Assembly: GCA_024399965.1 (NCBI GenBank)
Contig: JAKSNJ010000015.1
Coordinates: 1 to 40,485 of the forward strand
Direction of reading: 5' to 3'
DNA length: 40,485 nt
DNA from: Paludibacteraceae bacterium
Lineage (GTDB): Bacteria; Bacteroidota; Bacteroidia; Bacteroidales; Paludibacteraceae
The notes beneath the pieces were generated by a model. It saw nothing but the letters and a program-made list of their open reading frames with translations. It ran no database searches and was not told the origin of the DNA. The translations under genes were made by a program, and so were the position numbers. Of the stretch, positions 1 through 7,902 are shown in pieces. Position 1 is the first letter of the stretch. Every line of letters starts with the position of its first letter.

Positions 1-9
1 CACGCTGCA
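1..9 (+). promoter_or_regulatory. 3' half of a probable hairpin leader
   Basis: The window opens with CACGCTGCA. This is the same sequence as the right arm of the perfect hairpin at 316-346 that precedes the next gene. The gene at 37 therefore probably has the same leader, with its left arm cut off by the window edge. The sequence match is seen; the leader role is inferred. Confidence 0.35.
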
Positions 10-36
10 TTTGTTTAACTTAAAAATCAAATTATT

Positions 37-267
37 ATGGCACTTTGGAAATTAATCGTAAAACGTAGCGGCGTTATCAATGGTGTACGCTTGGAGAAAG
101 GTATGTCTATTGAAATGACAACAATGTCCTCGTCTAATCCTCTAACTTGTAACCTCTCACAAAATGCACCTCAAATCAGCCGCTTGTTTGAAAATAAGTA
201 TGGTGTTGATTTGATGAAAGGGCATTTGGTAACCTCTGGTTATTTGGAAAGCGAAAGAATTTCATAA
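37..267 (+). CDS. DUF6140-like small hypothetical protein
   Basis: A 76-residue protein beginning MALWKLIVKRSGVINGVRLE. The N-terminal pattern, a short beta strand, then NGVRLEKGMS, then a Ser/Thr-rich stretch and a C-terminal YGVDLMKG block, resembles my recollection of the DUF6140 family found in Bacteroidota accessory regions. The function of that family is unknown. No signal peptide, membrane segment or catalytic motif is visible. The start follows an AT-rich leader without Shine-Dalgarno sequence, usual for this phylum. It sits upstream of two other small unknown genes on the same strand, each with spacing that suggests a loose accessory cluster. Family assignment is from memory of the pattern and could be wrong; the reading frame itself is convincing. 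Confidence 0.6.
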   Translation: MALWKLIVKRSGVINGVRLEKGMSIEMTTMSSSNPLTCNLSQNAPQISRLFENKYGVDLMKGHLVTSGYLESERIS

Positions 268-308
268 TTTTTTTTTGCTAGTTGCCGTTTTTTGGCAGTT
301 TGGAATAT

Positions 309-316
309 TACTTTTG
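309..316 (+). promoter_or_regulatory. Bacteroidota -7 promoter element
   Basis: TACTTTTG matches the TAnnTTTG -7 consensus of the primary sigma factor of Bacteroidota. No TTTG lies exactly 20 bases upstream (nearest candidates are TTG at 282 and TTTG at 291), so the -33 part is weak. Transcription would start near 322, inside the hairpin that follows. Confidence 0.45.
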
Positions 317-346
317 CAGCGTGATTCAAAAAAGGAGTCACGCTGC
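316..346 (+). promoter_or_regulatory. Perfect 9-bp hairpin in the 5' leader
   Basis: GCAGCGTGA (316-324) and TCACGCTGC (338-346) are perfect reverse complements around a 13-base loop. The hairpin lies between the -7 element and the start codon at 354. It could be a 5' stabilising stem-loop or an operator read as DNA; the sequence does not decide. Confidence 0.55.
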
Positions 347-353
347 AATCATT

Positions 354-1079
354 ATGAAAGTCTTACACATCTTACCCAATGAACGGACAGCGGATATATT
401 GCGCCGTGCCGGAGTACCCAAAGAATCTATTTATGCATTTCCCGTTTTGTTGGCAGAAACAGACCGCTACTTATGGGAATACTATGTACCAAACGAGATA
501 GAGAAATACGACAAAATCATCGTTTGGCATGGAAATGATGCCAACTCGTTGCTTTTGTTGGCACTATTTTGTTCTCTGAAATTACCACTCTGGCATATAG
601 ATGCGAGTAGGCACAAACATTTGCCTTGTCAGCATAAAGTTATTACAACTCGAAAAAATAGCAATATCAATATGGTTACGATGTCTGAAATGGGCGTACG
701 ACTACTATATGGGAAGGAGAAACCTGTCCGTTGGTGGCAGGTTCTTTGGAATAAGAGGCGCTGGAACTGTGCTTTAGAACACTCGGATGACATCGTTCAG
801 CAAGATAGAAGAGGCCTGTATTGTTTAGATAAAAAGTATGCCTATGATTTTTGCTATTTAAGTGTTAGCGAGACTTTTCAACCAATGACAAGCATTATTG
901 TAAAAACACTTATGCACATGGCAGAGGAGAAAGTGTTTGTTAGTGAAACATTTGTAGCAAAATGTTTAGATGACCTTGCAGAAGCCGGTCATTTGGAAAA
1001 ACGTCCGCTAACGACGGGAGTAAAAGAAAGATTAGGGCAACTTACAAACGTACAATATGAAATAAGAACCATTCATTAA
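354..1079 (+). CDS. DUF1835-like hypothetical protein
   Basis: A 241-residue protein. I chose the ATG at 354 because the frame upstream of it runs through the -7 element and hairpin leader. The N-terminal half has the sequence feel of DUF1835: MKVLHILPNERTADILRRAG, then a block around residues 55-75 with YDKIIVWHGNDANS followed by a leucine-rich helix, then LPLWHIDASRH. DUF1835 proteins have a Rossmann-like fold of unknown function. The C-terminal third (FVAKCLDDLAEAGHLEK) resembles a small winged-helix segment. There is no signal peptide. It is followed after 15 bases by another small gene in the same direction. The family call is tentative; no reaction can be proposed. Confidence 0.5.
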   Translation: MKVLHILPNERTADILRRAGVPKESIYAFPVLLAETDRYLWEYYVPNEIEKYDKIIVWHGNDANSLLLLALFCSLKLPLWHIDASRHKHLPCQHKVITTRKNSNINMVTMSEMGVRLLYGKEKPVRWWQVLWNKRRWNCALEHSDDIVQQDRRGLYCLDKKYAYDFCYLSVSETFQPMTSIIVKTLMHMAEEKVFVSETFVAKCLDDLAEAGHLEKRPLTTGVKERLGQLTNVQYEIRTIH

Positions 1080-1094
1080 CCCCAATATTACACA

Positions 1095-1367
1095 ATGAGA
1101 ACTATTCAAGAAATTAAGGATCAATTATTTTTAGTGTCCGTCAAAAAACGTATGCTTAATGACATTCAAGAGCGTAGTAAAATTTCCATTGAACTATGTT
1201 CAGAAAAACATGCTCCACGTTACACCCAACTTTGTCAATATCTTAATTGTACAGAACGTCAAGCGAATTTATTAGCAAAGATGCCAATCATTCGCTTGGC
1301 TGATACTGCAGAGGAAATTGCGCACGAAGAGAATGAATTAATCAAGGAATTAAATGCGCTCGAATAG
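1095..1367 (+). CDS. Hypothetical helical protein, 90 aa
   Basis: A 90-residue, mostly helical, charged protein starting MRTIQEIKDQL and ending in a run of acidic residues. I do not recognise a family. There are no cysteine clusters, no signal peptide and no membrane segment. The middle part, QLCQYLNCTERQANLLAKMP, could form a small helix-turn-helix-like unit, but this is weak. It lies 15 bases after the previous gene and is probably cotranscribed with it. AT-rich like its neighbours and unlike the core genes from 1725 on. Confidence 0.55.
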   Translation: MRTIQEIKDQLFLVSVKKRMLNDIQERSKISIELCSEKHAPRYTQLCQYLNCTERQANLLAKMPIIRLADTAEEIAHEENELIKELNALE

Positions 1368-1368
1368 G

Positions 1369-1383
1369 CGCCCCAAAGGGGCG
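1369..1383. terminator. Short GC hairpin after the accessory genes
   Basis: CGCCCC-AAA-GGGGCG directly overlaps the end of the 90-residue gene and abuts repeat R1. There is no T run after it, so a terminator role is only a guess from position. Confidence 0.3.
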
Positions 1384-1654
1384 AGTAAAGTGCCTGTGTG
1401 TTTCGTGACCACATCGCGACCACTTAATCACTGCCAAAAGCAAGGATTTTCTTTGTATATTTCGGCGTTCTGCCTTGTGAAAAAGCAATTCTTAGCCACA
1501 AGGGCACGAATTGTTCCGCAATTCCCCCGAAAGATACGCATATTTTTATTAAAATACGCACACCTACGGGCAATAGGGCTATGCCCTTTATGTGGTCTTT
1601 TGGTGGCTGTTTTTGTGGACAAGTCCCCACATCTGCCACCAAAAATACCCCTCC

Positions 1655-1672
1655 GTGATATAAATATATCAC
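1655..1672. promoter_or_regulatory. Palindromic candidate operator
   Basis: GTGATATAAATATATCAC is an 8-bp perfect inverted repeat with a 2-base centre, about 62 bases upstream of the predicted transcription start. It is exactly conserved at 37358-37375 in the same position relative to the second promoter. That suggests a dimeric regulator site or part of a mobile promoter cassette. Confidence 0.5.
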
Positions 1673-1689
1673 TTTATTGCCCTACGGTA

Positions 1690-1720
1690 TTGCGTATTCC
1701 AAAAATTCTTTGTATCTTTG
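1690..1720 (+). promoter_or_regulatory. Bacteroidota promoter, TTG-N20-TATCTTTG
   Basis: TTG at 1690-1692 and TATCTTTG at 1713-1720 are separated by exactly 20 bases. The ATG at 1725 begins only four bases after the -7 element, so the transcript is probably leaderless or nearly so. Confidence 0.7.
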
Positions 1721-1724
1721 TAGC

Positions 1725-2957
1725 ATGGTTTTGAACTATATTTGGATAGGACTCATCTTGCTGGCATTCGTAATGGGATGCGTGCAATGCTTTTGCTTCG
1801 GTAACACCGAGATTTTCGGTGCTATTCTTAATTCCACTTTTGATACTGCCAAGACCGGCTTTGATATTTCCATCGGCCTCACCGGCGTACTCTCGTTGTG
1901 GATGGGTATTATGAAAATAGGCGAAAAAGGTGGCGTCGTTAGCCAAATGTCCCGTGTGGTCAGTCCGTTCTTTACCCGCGTTTTCCCTGAACTGCCCAAA
2001 GGGCACCCTGCCTTTGGCAGTATGCTTATGAATATATCTGCCACCATGCTCGGCATCGATAATGCTGCCACTCCGTTGGGACTGCAAGCCATGCGCGAAA
2101 TGCAGGAAACAAACACCGACAAGACCAAAGCCAGCAATTCGATGATTATGTTCCTCGTGCTTGTCACCAGCGGGCTGACCCTTGTGCCGGTCACTATTAT
2201 GACGTACAGGGCACAGATGGGGGCTGCCAATCCTGCCGATGTGTTCCTGCCTATTCTGCTGGCAACGTACTTTGCTGCCATGGCAGGTTTTTTGAGCGTG
2301 GCAATCATACAAAAAATCAAGTTGTGGGACCGTGTCATATTGGGTACCATAGGTGGTCTGACCGCTTTTGTGGGGCTGATTATATGGGCAGCACTGTCTT
2401 TCCCGCAGGAGCAAGTCAGCAAGTGGAGTGCCGTGCTGGCTGCCGTGTTGCTGCTGGGCGTGATAGTGTGGTTTATAGTGGCAGGAATGGTACGGAAAAT
2501 CAATGTGTATGACGCCTTTATCGACGGTGCCAAAGGGGGCTTCCAAACGGCTATCGGCATCGTGCCTTACCTGATTGCCATCTTGGTGGCAGTGGGTATG
2601 TTCCGCGCCAGCGGCGGCATGGATTTATTGGTGAAAGGCATGGGTTGGCTCTTTGCCCTGATGGGACTGAATACGGACTTTGTGCCGGCTCTGCCTACTG
2701 CGCTGATGCGTCCTTTGAGTGGCGGCGGGGCACGAGGCATGATGGTAGATGCGATGATGCAATACGGTGTCGACAGTTTTGTGGGACGCTTGGTTAGCAT
2801 CGTGCAGGGCAGTACCGACACCACGTTCTATATCTTGGCAGTCTATTTCGGGGCAGTCAATATCAAAGAAACACGGTATGCCGTGGTCTGCGGACTGATA
2901 GCCGATTTCTGCGGTATCACGTCAGCCATACTGTTGGGGTACCTGTTTTTTCATTAG
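1725..2957 (+). CDS. Fused SpmA/SpmB-type nucleoside-recognition (Gate) domain membrane protein
   Basis: A 410-residue polytopic membrane protein. The N-terminal half (MVLNYIWIGLILLAF, then FDTAKTGFDISIGLTGVLSL and GIMKIGEKGGVV) matches SpmA, and the C-terminal half (FIDGAKGGFQTAIGIVPYLI, then LPTALMRPLSGGGARGM) matches SpmB. Both carry the Gate domain. In Bacillus these are two separate spore maturation proteins; in Bacteroidota a single fused protein is usual, and its transport substrate is not established. I rejected the earlier in-frame ATG at 1677 because it lies upstream of the promoter. It ends 34 bases before recA with no terminator visible, so the two may be cotranscribed. Confidence 0.85.
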   Translation: MVLNYIWIGLILLAFVMGCVQCFCFGNTEIFGAILNSTFDTAKTGFDISIGLTGVLSLWMGIMKIGEKGGVVSQMSRVVSPFFTRVFPELPKGHPAFGSMLMNISATMLGIDNAATPLGLQAMREMQETNTDKTKASNSMIMFLVLVTSGLTLVPVTIMTYRAQMGAANPADVFLPILLATYFAAMAGFLSVAIIQKIKLWDRVILGTIGGLTAFVGLIIWAALSFPQEQVSKWSAVLAAVLLLGVIVWFIVAGMVRKINVYDAFIDGAKGGFQTAIGIVPYLIAILVAVGMFRASGGMDLLVKGMGWLFALMGLNTDFVPALPTALMRPLSGGGARGMMVDAMMQYGVDSFVGRLVSIVQGSTDTTFYILAVYFGAVNIKETRYAVVCGLIADFCGITSAILLGYLFFH

Positions 2958-2991
2958 GTAACGAGAATAATAACTAAAACAACATACGATT

Positions 2992-4002
2992 ATGGAAGAA
3001 AAGAAAATGCCTTCGGCAGAGAAACTTAAAGCCCTGCAAGCGGCGATGGACAAGATTGACAAGGACTTCGGCAAAGGAGCCATTATGCGCCTTGGCGAAG
3101 ACAAAATCGAAGATATACCCGTTATCTCAACGGGTAGTGTAGGACTGAACTTGGCACTTGGCGTGGGCGGTTATCCCCGTGGCCGCGTGATAGAGATTTA
3201 CGGTCCTGAGTCCAGCGGTAAGACGACTTTGGCCATTCACGCTATGGCAGAGGTACAGCGTCAGGGCGGTATAGCAGCCATCATTGATGCAGAGCACGCT
3301 TTTGACCGCTTCTATGCCGAAAAATTGGGTGTAGATGTTGAGAACCTGCTTATCGCTCAGCCCGATTGTGGCGAGCAAGCCCTTGAAATAGCAGATGAGT
3401 TGATTCGCTCCTCTGCCGTGGATTTGGTAGTAGTCGATTCCGTGGCTGCCCTCACTCCGAAAGCCGAGATAGACGGTGACATGGGAGACAACAAAGTCGG
3501 CTTGCAAGCCCGTCTGATGAGTCAGGCCCTGCGTAAACTTACAGGCACGATTAACAAAACCAACACGACCTGTATATTTATCAACCAGTTGCGTGAGAAG
3601 ATAGGTGTTATGTTCGGCAATCCCGAAACGACCACCGGTGGTAATGCACTTAAGTTCTATGCCTCCGTGCGCTTGGATATCCGCAAGAAAGGCGCTATCA
3701 AAGACGGTGAGACCGTAATCGGTAACGGCGTGGTAATCAAGGTGGTGAAGAACAAAGTGGCACCTCCGTTCAAGAAAGCAGAGTTTGACCTGATGTTCAA
3801 CGAAGGTATTTCCAAAACGGGTGAATTGGTCGATTTGGGCGTTCAGACCGGTGTGCTGACCAAGAGTGGTTCGTTCTTCAGTTATGAAGGCAGCAAACTC
3901 GCACAAGGTCGCGATGCCACCAAGAACGTGCTGCGCGATAATCCGGACTTAGCGGACGAGATAGAGGCCAAGATTATGGCTGCCCTTAAGAACGATAAAT
4001 AA
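2992..4002 (+). CDS. recA: Recombinase A
   Basis: A 336-residue RecA, the cytoplasmic ATP-dependent strand-exchange protein of homologous recombination and SOS signalling. Visible motifs are the Walker A loop GPESSGKT at residues 71-78, the DAEHAFD block just after it, the Walker B stretch [11 protein letters not shown], the L1/L2 loop region containing [22 protein letters not shown], and the C-terminal acidic tail. Length is normal for the family. An alternative start five codons downstream is possible. There is no intein. Its 3' end overlaps the convergent subtilase gene by 54 bases. Confidence 0.98.
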   Translation: MEEKKMPSAEKLKALQAAMDKIDKDFGKGAIMRLGEDKIEDIPVISTGSVGLNLALGVGGYPRGRVIEIYGPESSGKTTLAIHAMAEVQRQGGIAAIIDAEHAFDRFYAEKLGVDVENLLIAQPDCGEQALEIADELIRSSAVDLVVVDSVAALTPKAEIDGDMGDNKVGLQARLMSQALRKLTGTINKTNTTCIFINQLREKIGVMFGNPETTTGGNALKFYASVRLDIRKKGAIKDGETVIGNGVVIKVVKNKVAPPFKKAEFDLMFNEGISKTGELVDLGVQTGVLTKSGSFFSYEGSKLAQGRDATKNVLRDNPDLADEIEAKIMAALKNDK

Positions 4003-5346
4003 GTGACCGTCCTTTAGAATCTTATACGGTTTATCACCGTCTTCATGTATAGAGCGTATCAATGTCGGAGTGACTTGGTACGCTTTTTCTGCGTCAGGAA
4101 TGCCGTACCCCATCTGATAGTTGGTATCGTACGAGGGGTATAGGTGGGCAGACTGTATGATACGTTGCCGGATATCCTGTGCCGTAGCATTGGGCATAGC
4201 CGACCATAGACAGGCAGCCAAACCTGCCACCAAGGGCGTAGAAAAACTGGTACCGTTGCCGGTCATGGAGGTGCTGTTGGCAGGATTGAGCAATACCGTG
4301 CTGACCCCCATAGCACACACCTCCGGCTTGACGCGTCCGTCTGCCGAAGGACCGAAACTGGAGAAATTGGCCATTACCGTGTCCTTGTTCACGGCACCGA
4401 TGGTAAGAATGCTGTCGGCATCGCATGGGACGGAGATGCGGTGCCACGTCTTATTGCCGTCGTTACCGGCAGAGAAACAGCACAATATACCTTTGCGCGC
4501 AGCAATGGCTGCTGCTCTACTCACGCGCGTGGTGCGCCCGTCCAACATATCGTAGGTGAGGTTAAAACTGGGGTTGTCAAACAGGCGGTAACCGAGTGAA
4601 CAAGAAATGATGTTTACGCCTAAACTGTCGCATAACTCAATGGCTGCCACTAAGTTATCCATCTCTTTGGGACTCTCCGGTGTAATCTCTTCCGTGCGAA
4701 TAAGGACGTACTCTGCCTGTGTGGCGGCTCCGTGGTAGGTGTCTGTCTGACCGGCTATGGTGCTCAGACAATAGGCACCGTGTACGCCGGCAGAGCCGTA
4801 GATAGACGTGTCATCTTCTGAATAGTCATACACGCCAACCAATTGCTCGCGTGCGCTGCTAAAGCACGTGGCAGTATTGACTTTGTAAAATCCGGCATCA
4901 ATGATGGCCATGCGTATGCCTTTCCCCTCGTAACCGAGTTGGTGAAGGGGCAGGAGGTTGAACTGCGCTAATTGTGTCCGATTGGAGCCATACGGGTCAC
5001 TTGCGTCAAGTGTCAGATTCATCTTGCGTGGTGCTACCGAAGCGGCAGCAGGGGTGTTGTCGCGTGTCAGTTCGACGGCTTGCACATACGGCAAGGCGGC
5101 GATAGTCTGCATCTGTGCACTGTCCGCCTCCACGGTGACGCCGTTCATCCAACGGCTGACATGACACACGCGCGCACCCGTCGCGCGTACCCCTTGTATA
5201 TAGTCGGGAACGACGGCATAGTCCAGACTGTCGGTTGGAATAGACCACAATAAACGATTCTCGGTAGCGCGTTCCGAGAATGGGATAGGCGCGCTACCGA
5301 GTTTATCTGTGAATTGCACAAACCAAAATAATGCTAACAGGAACAT
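3949..5346 (-). CDS. S8 family subtilisin-like serine protease
   Basis: A 465-residue secreted or envelope subtilase with a short hydrophobic N-terminus ([11 protein letters not shown]) as signal or anchor. The catalytic triad is readable: Asp150 in MAIIDAGF, His189 in GVHGAYCLS, Ser367 in GNGTSFSTP. The oxyanion Asn is in FSAGNDG (Asn295). An N-terminal pro-region of about 110 residues precedes the catalytic domain. The C-terminus ([14 protein letters not shown]) resembles the end of the beta-helix and LRR proteins in this window. The last 17 or so codons lie antisense to the 3' end of recA. It follows the EF-G-like gene by 35 bases, and that gap is mostly a dispersed repeat. Confidence 0.9.
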   Translation of the reverse strand: MFLLALFWFVQFTDKLGSAPIPFSERATENRLLWSIPTDSLDYAVVPDYIQGVRATGARVCHVSRWMNGVTVEADSAQMQTIAALPYVQAVELTRDNTPAAASVAPRKMNLTLDASDPYGSNRTQLAQFNLLPLHQLGYEGKGIRMAIIDAGFYKVNTATCFSSAREQLVGVYDYSEDDTSIYGSAGVHGAYCLSTIAGQTDTYHGAATQAEYVLIRTEEITPESPKEMDNLVAAIELCDSLGVNIISCSLGYRLFDNPSFNLTYDMLDGRTTRVSRAAAIAARKGILCCFSAGNDGNKTWHRISVPCDADSILTIGAVNKDTVMANFSSFGPSADGRVKPEVCAMGVSTVLLNPANSTSMTGNGTSFSTPLVAGLAACLWSAMPNATAQDIRQRIIQSAHLYPSYDTNYQMGYGIPDAEKAYQVTPTLIRSIHEDGDKPYKILKDGHLFIVLKGSHNLGLYLVR

Positions 5347-5347
5347 A

Positions 5348-5370
5348 ATCGTGCATTGTGCATTGACAAT
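5348..5370 (-). repeat. Dispersed AATGCAC-type repeat
   Basis: On the minus strand this reads TCAATGCACAATGCACGAT, nearly the same as the units at 20076-20140 and related to 16487-16510 and 39981-40002. It directly abuts the subtilase start codon. Confidence 0.65.
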
Positions 5371-5381
5371 CGTCCACTGAC

Positions 5382-7544
5382 TTATTCTTCTTCCTTCTGA
5401 GAGGCCTCGTACTCCTTGATGAGTTTGTCTTGTACGTCAGCCGGAACGAGTTCGTAGCTCTTGAACTTCATGGTGAAGGTAGCACGACCGCCGGTGAGCG
5501 AACTCAGGGTGGTGGAGTAAGAAGACATCTCTTTGAGAGGAACGAGGGCGTGCAAGCGTTGGAAGTTCTTTTCGGCTTCCATACCCAGCACCATGCCACG
5601 GCGACCGTTGAGGTCGGACATAACATCACCCATCAACTCACCCGGAACGAGTACCTCTACTTCGTAGATGGGTTCCAAAATCTTCGGGTTGGCTTCCTTA
5701 AAGGCCTGTGCAAAGGCGTTACGACCTGCCAAACGGAAGGATATTTCGTTACTGTCAACGGGGTGCATCTTACCATCGTAGATGATGACGCGCACGTCAC
5801 GAGCATACGAACCGGTCAGAGGACCTTGCTCGATACGGTCCATGATACCCTTAAGGATAGCAGGAATAAAGCGTGCATCAATAGCACCACCGACGATAGA
5901 GTTAATCAGTACCAACTTACCGCCCCACTCCAAAGGAATCTCTTGGGTGTCCTTAACGGAGATACGGTACTCTTGGTTACCGAATTTATAAACTTCTTTT
6001 ACGGGAACGCCCTCTTCGTACGGCTCAACGATGAGGTGTACTTCACCGAACTGACCCGAACCACCGGACTGCTTCTTGTGACGATAGTCGGCACGAGCAG
6101 ACTTGGTAATGGTCTCACGATAAGGAATCTTCGGCTCGTCAAACTCAACCATCATCTTATCGTTGTTCTCCAAACGCCACTTGAGGGTACGGAGGTGGAA
6201 CTCACCCTGACCGCTAACGATTTGTTGTTTCAACTCTTTGGATTGCTCAACCAGCCATGTCGGGTCTTCCTCGTGCATACGTGTGAGCAGGGCACTCAGT
6301 TTCTCGGCATCGGCTTCGTTCTGCGGACGGATAGCACGGCGGTATTTGGGTTCCGGATAGGAGATAGCCGGATAGAGATTGTCGCAATCCTTGGCATTGA
6401 GGGTGTTACCGGTACGGGTATCCTTCAGTTTAACGGTAGCAGCGATGTCACCGGCAGCAACTTCGTCCACGGGAACACGGATTGAACCTGCTACGCTGTA
6501 TAACTGCGAGATACGCTCTTTGCTACCACGGTCCATGTTCTGCAGGTCATCTGCGCCATGGATAGTACCTTGCATAACCTTGAAGTAGTTAACTTCACCG
6601 ATGTGGGGCTCAACGCTGGTCTTGAAGATGAACATAGAAGCCGGTTTGCTGGCGTCAGCAGCTACATCTTCGCCGTCTTTGGTTACAGGTTTGGGAGCGT
6701 CAGCTACGCTGGGAGCCATGTCACCCAAGAACTCCATCAGGCGACGAGCGCCCATGTCCTTGCCACCGCAAGCGCAAAGTACAGGATAAACACCTGCTTC
6801 GGCAAATACGGTCTTCAAGCCGTTAATCATCTCTTGCTCACTTAGGGTGCCTTCTTCAAAGAATTTCTCCATCAGTGCCTCGTCGGCTTCAGCAGCCATT
6901 TCGCACAATGCGCCACGGAGTTCTTCTACCTTGCCCTGCTCTTCAGCAGGAACATCTTTATACTCAGGAGCCCCACCTTCAGGTTTCCAAACGAGCATTT
7001 TGTTTTTCAAGACGTCAATGACGCTATTAAAACCGGCACCGGCGTTAAGAGGATATTGTACCAATACCACCTTGTTACCAAAGTTATCTTTCAAGCTCTC
7101 AATCGTGCGCTCGAAGTTAGCGTTTTCGTGGTCGCACTTGTTAACGACAAATACGATGGGCTTTTTGCTGTTTTCAGCCAAACGGAAGTTGTTTTGTGTG
7201 CCGACTTCCACGCCACCGTTCGAGGTAAGTGTGATGACAGCGGTGTCCACTACGTGCAGGGCGGTAACGGTACCTCCGCAGAAGTCGTCACTACCGGCGC
7301 AGTCGATAATATTCAGTTTTTTGCCACCGAATTCAATGTTACAAACTGTGGAGAAAACGGAGTAACCATACTCTTTTTCTACGGGGAAATAGTCGCAAAC
7401 GGTGGATTGAGCTTCAATCGTACCACGACGTTTGATGATACCGGCCTCGAGGAGCATTGACTCCATGAGGGTGGTTTTACCAGAACCGCTGCCTCCCATG
7501 AGGGCAATGTTCTTAATTTCGTTAGCTTGATAAACTTTAGCCAT
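5382..7544 (-). CDS. Elongation factor G-like translational GTPase
   Basis: A 720-residue protein with the EF-G domain order: GTPase domain, beta barrel domain II, then domains III-V ending with the MKFKSYELVPADVQDKL region. The P-loop is GGSGSGKTT (residues 17-25), not the AHIDAGKTT of canonical EF-G. The G3 motif is DCAGSDDF instead of DTPGHVDF, and G4 is NKCD. These changes mark the EF-G paralogue group (FusA2-like) common in Bacteroidota, whose role is not settled; it is unlikely to be the main EF-G. The start at 7544 (MAKVYQANEI) was chosen because the frame upstream runs through the promoter. Confidence 0.9.
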   Translation of the reverse strand: MAKVYQANEIKNIALMGGSGSGKTTLMESMLLEAGIIKRRGTIEAQSTVCDYFPVEKEYGYSVFSTVCNIEFGGKKLNIIDCAGSDDFCGGTVTALHVVDTAVITLTSNGGVEVGTQNNFRLAENSKKPIVFVVNKCDHENANFERTIESLKDNFGNKVVLVQYPLNAGAGFNSVIDVLKNKMLVWKPEGGAPEYKDVPAEEQGKVEELRGALCEMAAEADEALMEKFFEEGTLSEQEMINGLKTVFAEAGVYPVLCACGGKDMGARRLMEFLGDMAPSVADAPKPVTKDGEDVAADASKPASMFIFKTSVEPHIGEVNYFKVMQGTIHGADDLQNMDRGSKERISQLYSVAGSIRVPVDEVAAGDIAATVKLKDTRTGNTLNAKDCDNLYPAISYPEPKYRRAIRPQNEADAEKLSALLTRMHEEDPTWLVEQSKELKQQIVSGQGEFHLRTLKWRLENNDKMMVEFDEPKIPYRETITKSARADYRHKKQSGGSGQFGEVHLIVEPYEEGVPVKEVYKFGNQEYRISVKDTQEIPLEWGGKLVLINSIVGGAIDARFIPAILKGIMDRIEQGPLTGSYARDVRVIIYDGKMHPVDSNEISFRLAGRNAFAQAFKEANPKILEPIYEVEVLVPGELMGDVMSDLNGRRGMVLGMEAEKNFQRLHALVPLKEMSSYSTTLSSLTGGRATFTMKFKSYELVPADVQDKLIKEYEASQKEEE

Positions 7545-7605
7545 AAAATGTGTTGGTATTAATGAATAGTTAGTAATTTTTTTGCTTCTAATGCAAATAA
7601 TGCTA

Positions 7606-7637
7606 CAAAGGTACAATTTTTTCGCGATATGTGCAAA
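7606..7637 (-). promoter_or_regulatory. Promoter of the EF-G-like gene
   Basis: On the minus strand, TTTG (7637-7634), 20 bases, then TACCTTTG (7613-7606). This gives a leader of about 55 bases before the ATG at 7544. Confidence 0.8.
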
Positions 7638-7693
7638 TAAAAATGCTATTTTGGGTAAAATTGTACCTTTTTTGTAAAAAATATGCTAAAAAA

Positions 7694-7725
7694 TTTGCTC
7701 ATGTCAAAAAAAAGCAGTACCTTTG
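7694..7725 (+). promoter_or_regulatory. Promoter of the tRNA-Arg gene
   Basis: TTTG at 7694-7697, 20 bases, then TACCTTTG at 7718-7725, ending 21 bases before the mature tRNA 5' end. Confidence 0.8.
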
Positions 7726-7746
7726 CACTCGCTTTTGCGGAAAGCG

Positions 7747-7820
7747 GGTCCATTAGCTCAACTGAATAGAGTACCACACTACGGATGTGGGGGTTGCAGG
7801 TTTGAATCCTGCATGGATCA
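7747..7820 (+). tRNA. tRNA-Arg (anticodon ACG)
   Basis: A complete cloverleaf. The acceptor stem is GGTCCAT with ATGGATC, with A as discriminator. The D stem is GCTC/GAGT. The anticodon stem CCACA/TGTGG encloses the loop CTACGGA, giving anticodon ACG. A 5-base variable loop follows, and the T stem is GCAGG/CCTGC with loop TTTGAAT. The 3' CCA is not encoded. ACG is expected to be edited to ICG by TadA to read CGU, CGC and CGA codons. Confidence 0.97.
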
Positions 7821-7846
7821 CAAACGGTCGTTTTGACTGACAAAAT

Positions 7847-7878
7847 AAAAGCATTTGAGTTTTCGCTCAAATGCTTTT
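7847..7878. terminator. Bidirectional terminator
   Basis: AAAAGCATTTGAG (7847-7859) and CTCAAATGCTTTT (7866-7878) form a perfect 13-bp stem with a 6-base loop and A/T tracts on both sides. It can end the minus-strand surface operon and also the tRNA transcript on the plus strand. Confidence 0.85.
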
Positions 7879-7902
7879 ACTTTTTGTGTGGCTATCAAAC
7901 CC

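Larger units (their letters stand above)
1384..1720 (+). repeat. Promoter-bearing dispersed repeat, copy R1
   Basis: Two blocks, 1384-1450 and 1639-1720, match 37271-37337 and 37342-37423 with few differences. Copy R1 has 188 extra bases between the blocks (1451-1638) that R2 lacks. Block 1 contains a direct repeat, CGTGACCAC and CGCGACCAC. Block 2 contains an 18-base palindrome (1655-1672) and a complete promoter. This fills the 357-base gap between genes; a frame open on the + strand across it is low-complexity and not believed to be coding. Confidence 0.8.

Noticed and set aside
354-1367. Toxin-antitoxin pair formed by the two small genes
   Set aside because: Neither protein shows a toxin or antitoxin signature, and their sizes and spacing alone are not enough.
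1354-1734. Plus-strand frame of 126 codons between the 90-residue gene and the SpmAB-like gene
   Set aside because: It runs through repeat R1, its palindrome and the promoter, and the translation is not protein-like.
1674-2546. Open frames of 270-290 codons on the minus strand opposite the SpmAB-like gene
   Set aside because: Low-complexity, His/Gln-rich or Ser/Thr-rich translations without a promoter or domain; mirror images of the membrane protein gene.
3949-4030. Frameshift at the subtilase 3' end, because it runs into recA
   Set aside because: The C-terminal motif is still in frame where expected, so the overlap is more likely real than an error.
7646-7870. 74-codon minus-strand frame antisense to the tRNA
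   Set aside because: It overlaps the tRNA gene, its promoter and a terminator; typical artefact.
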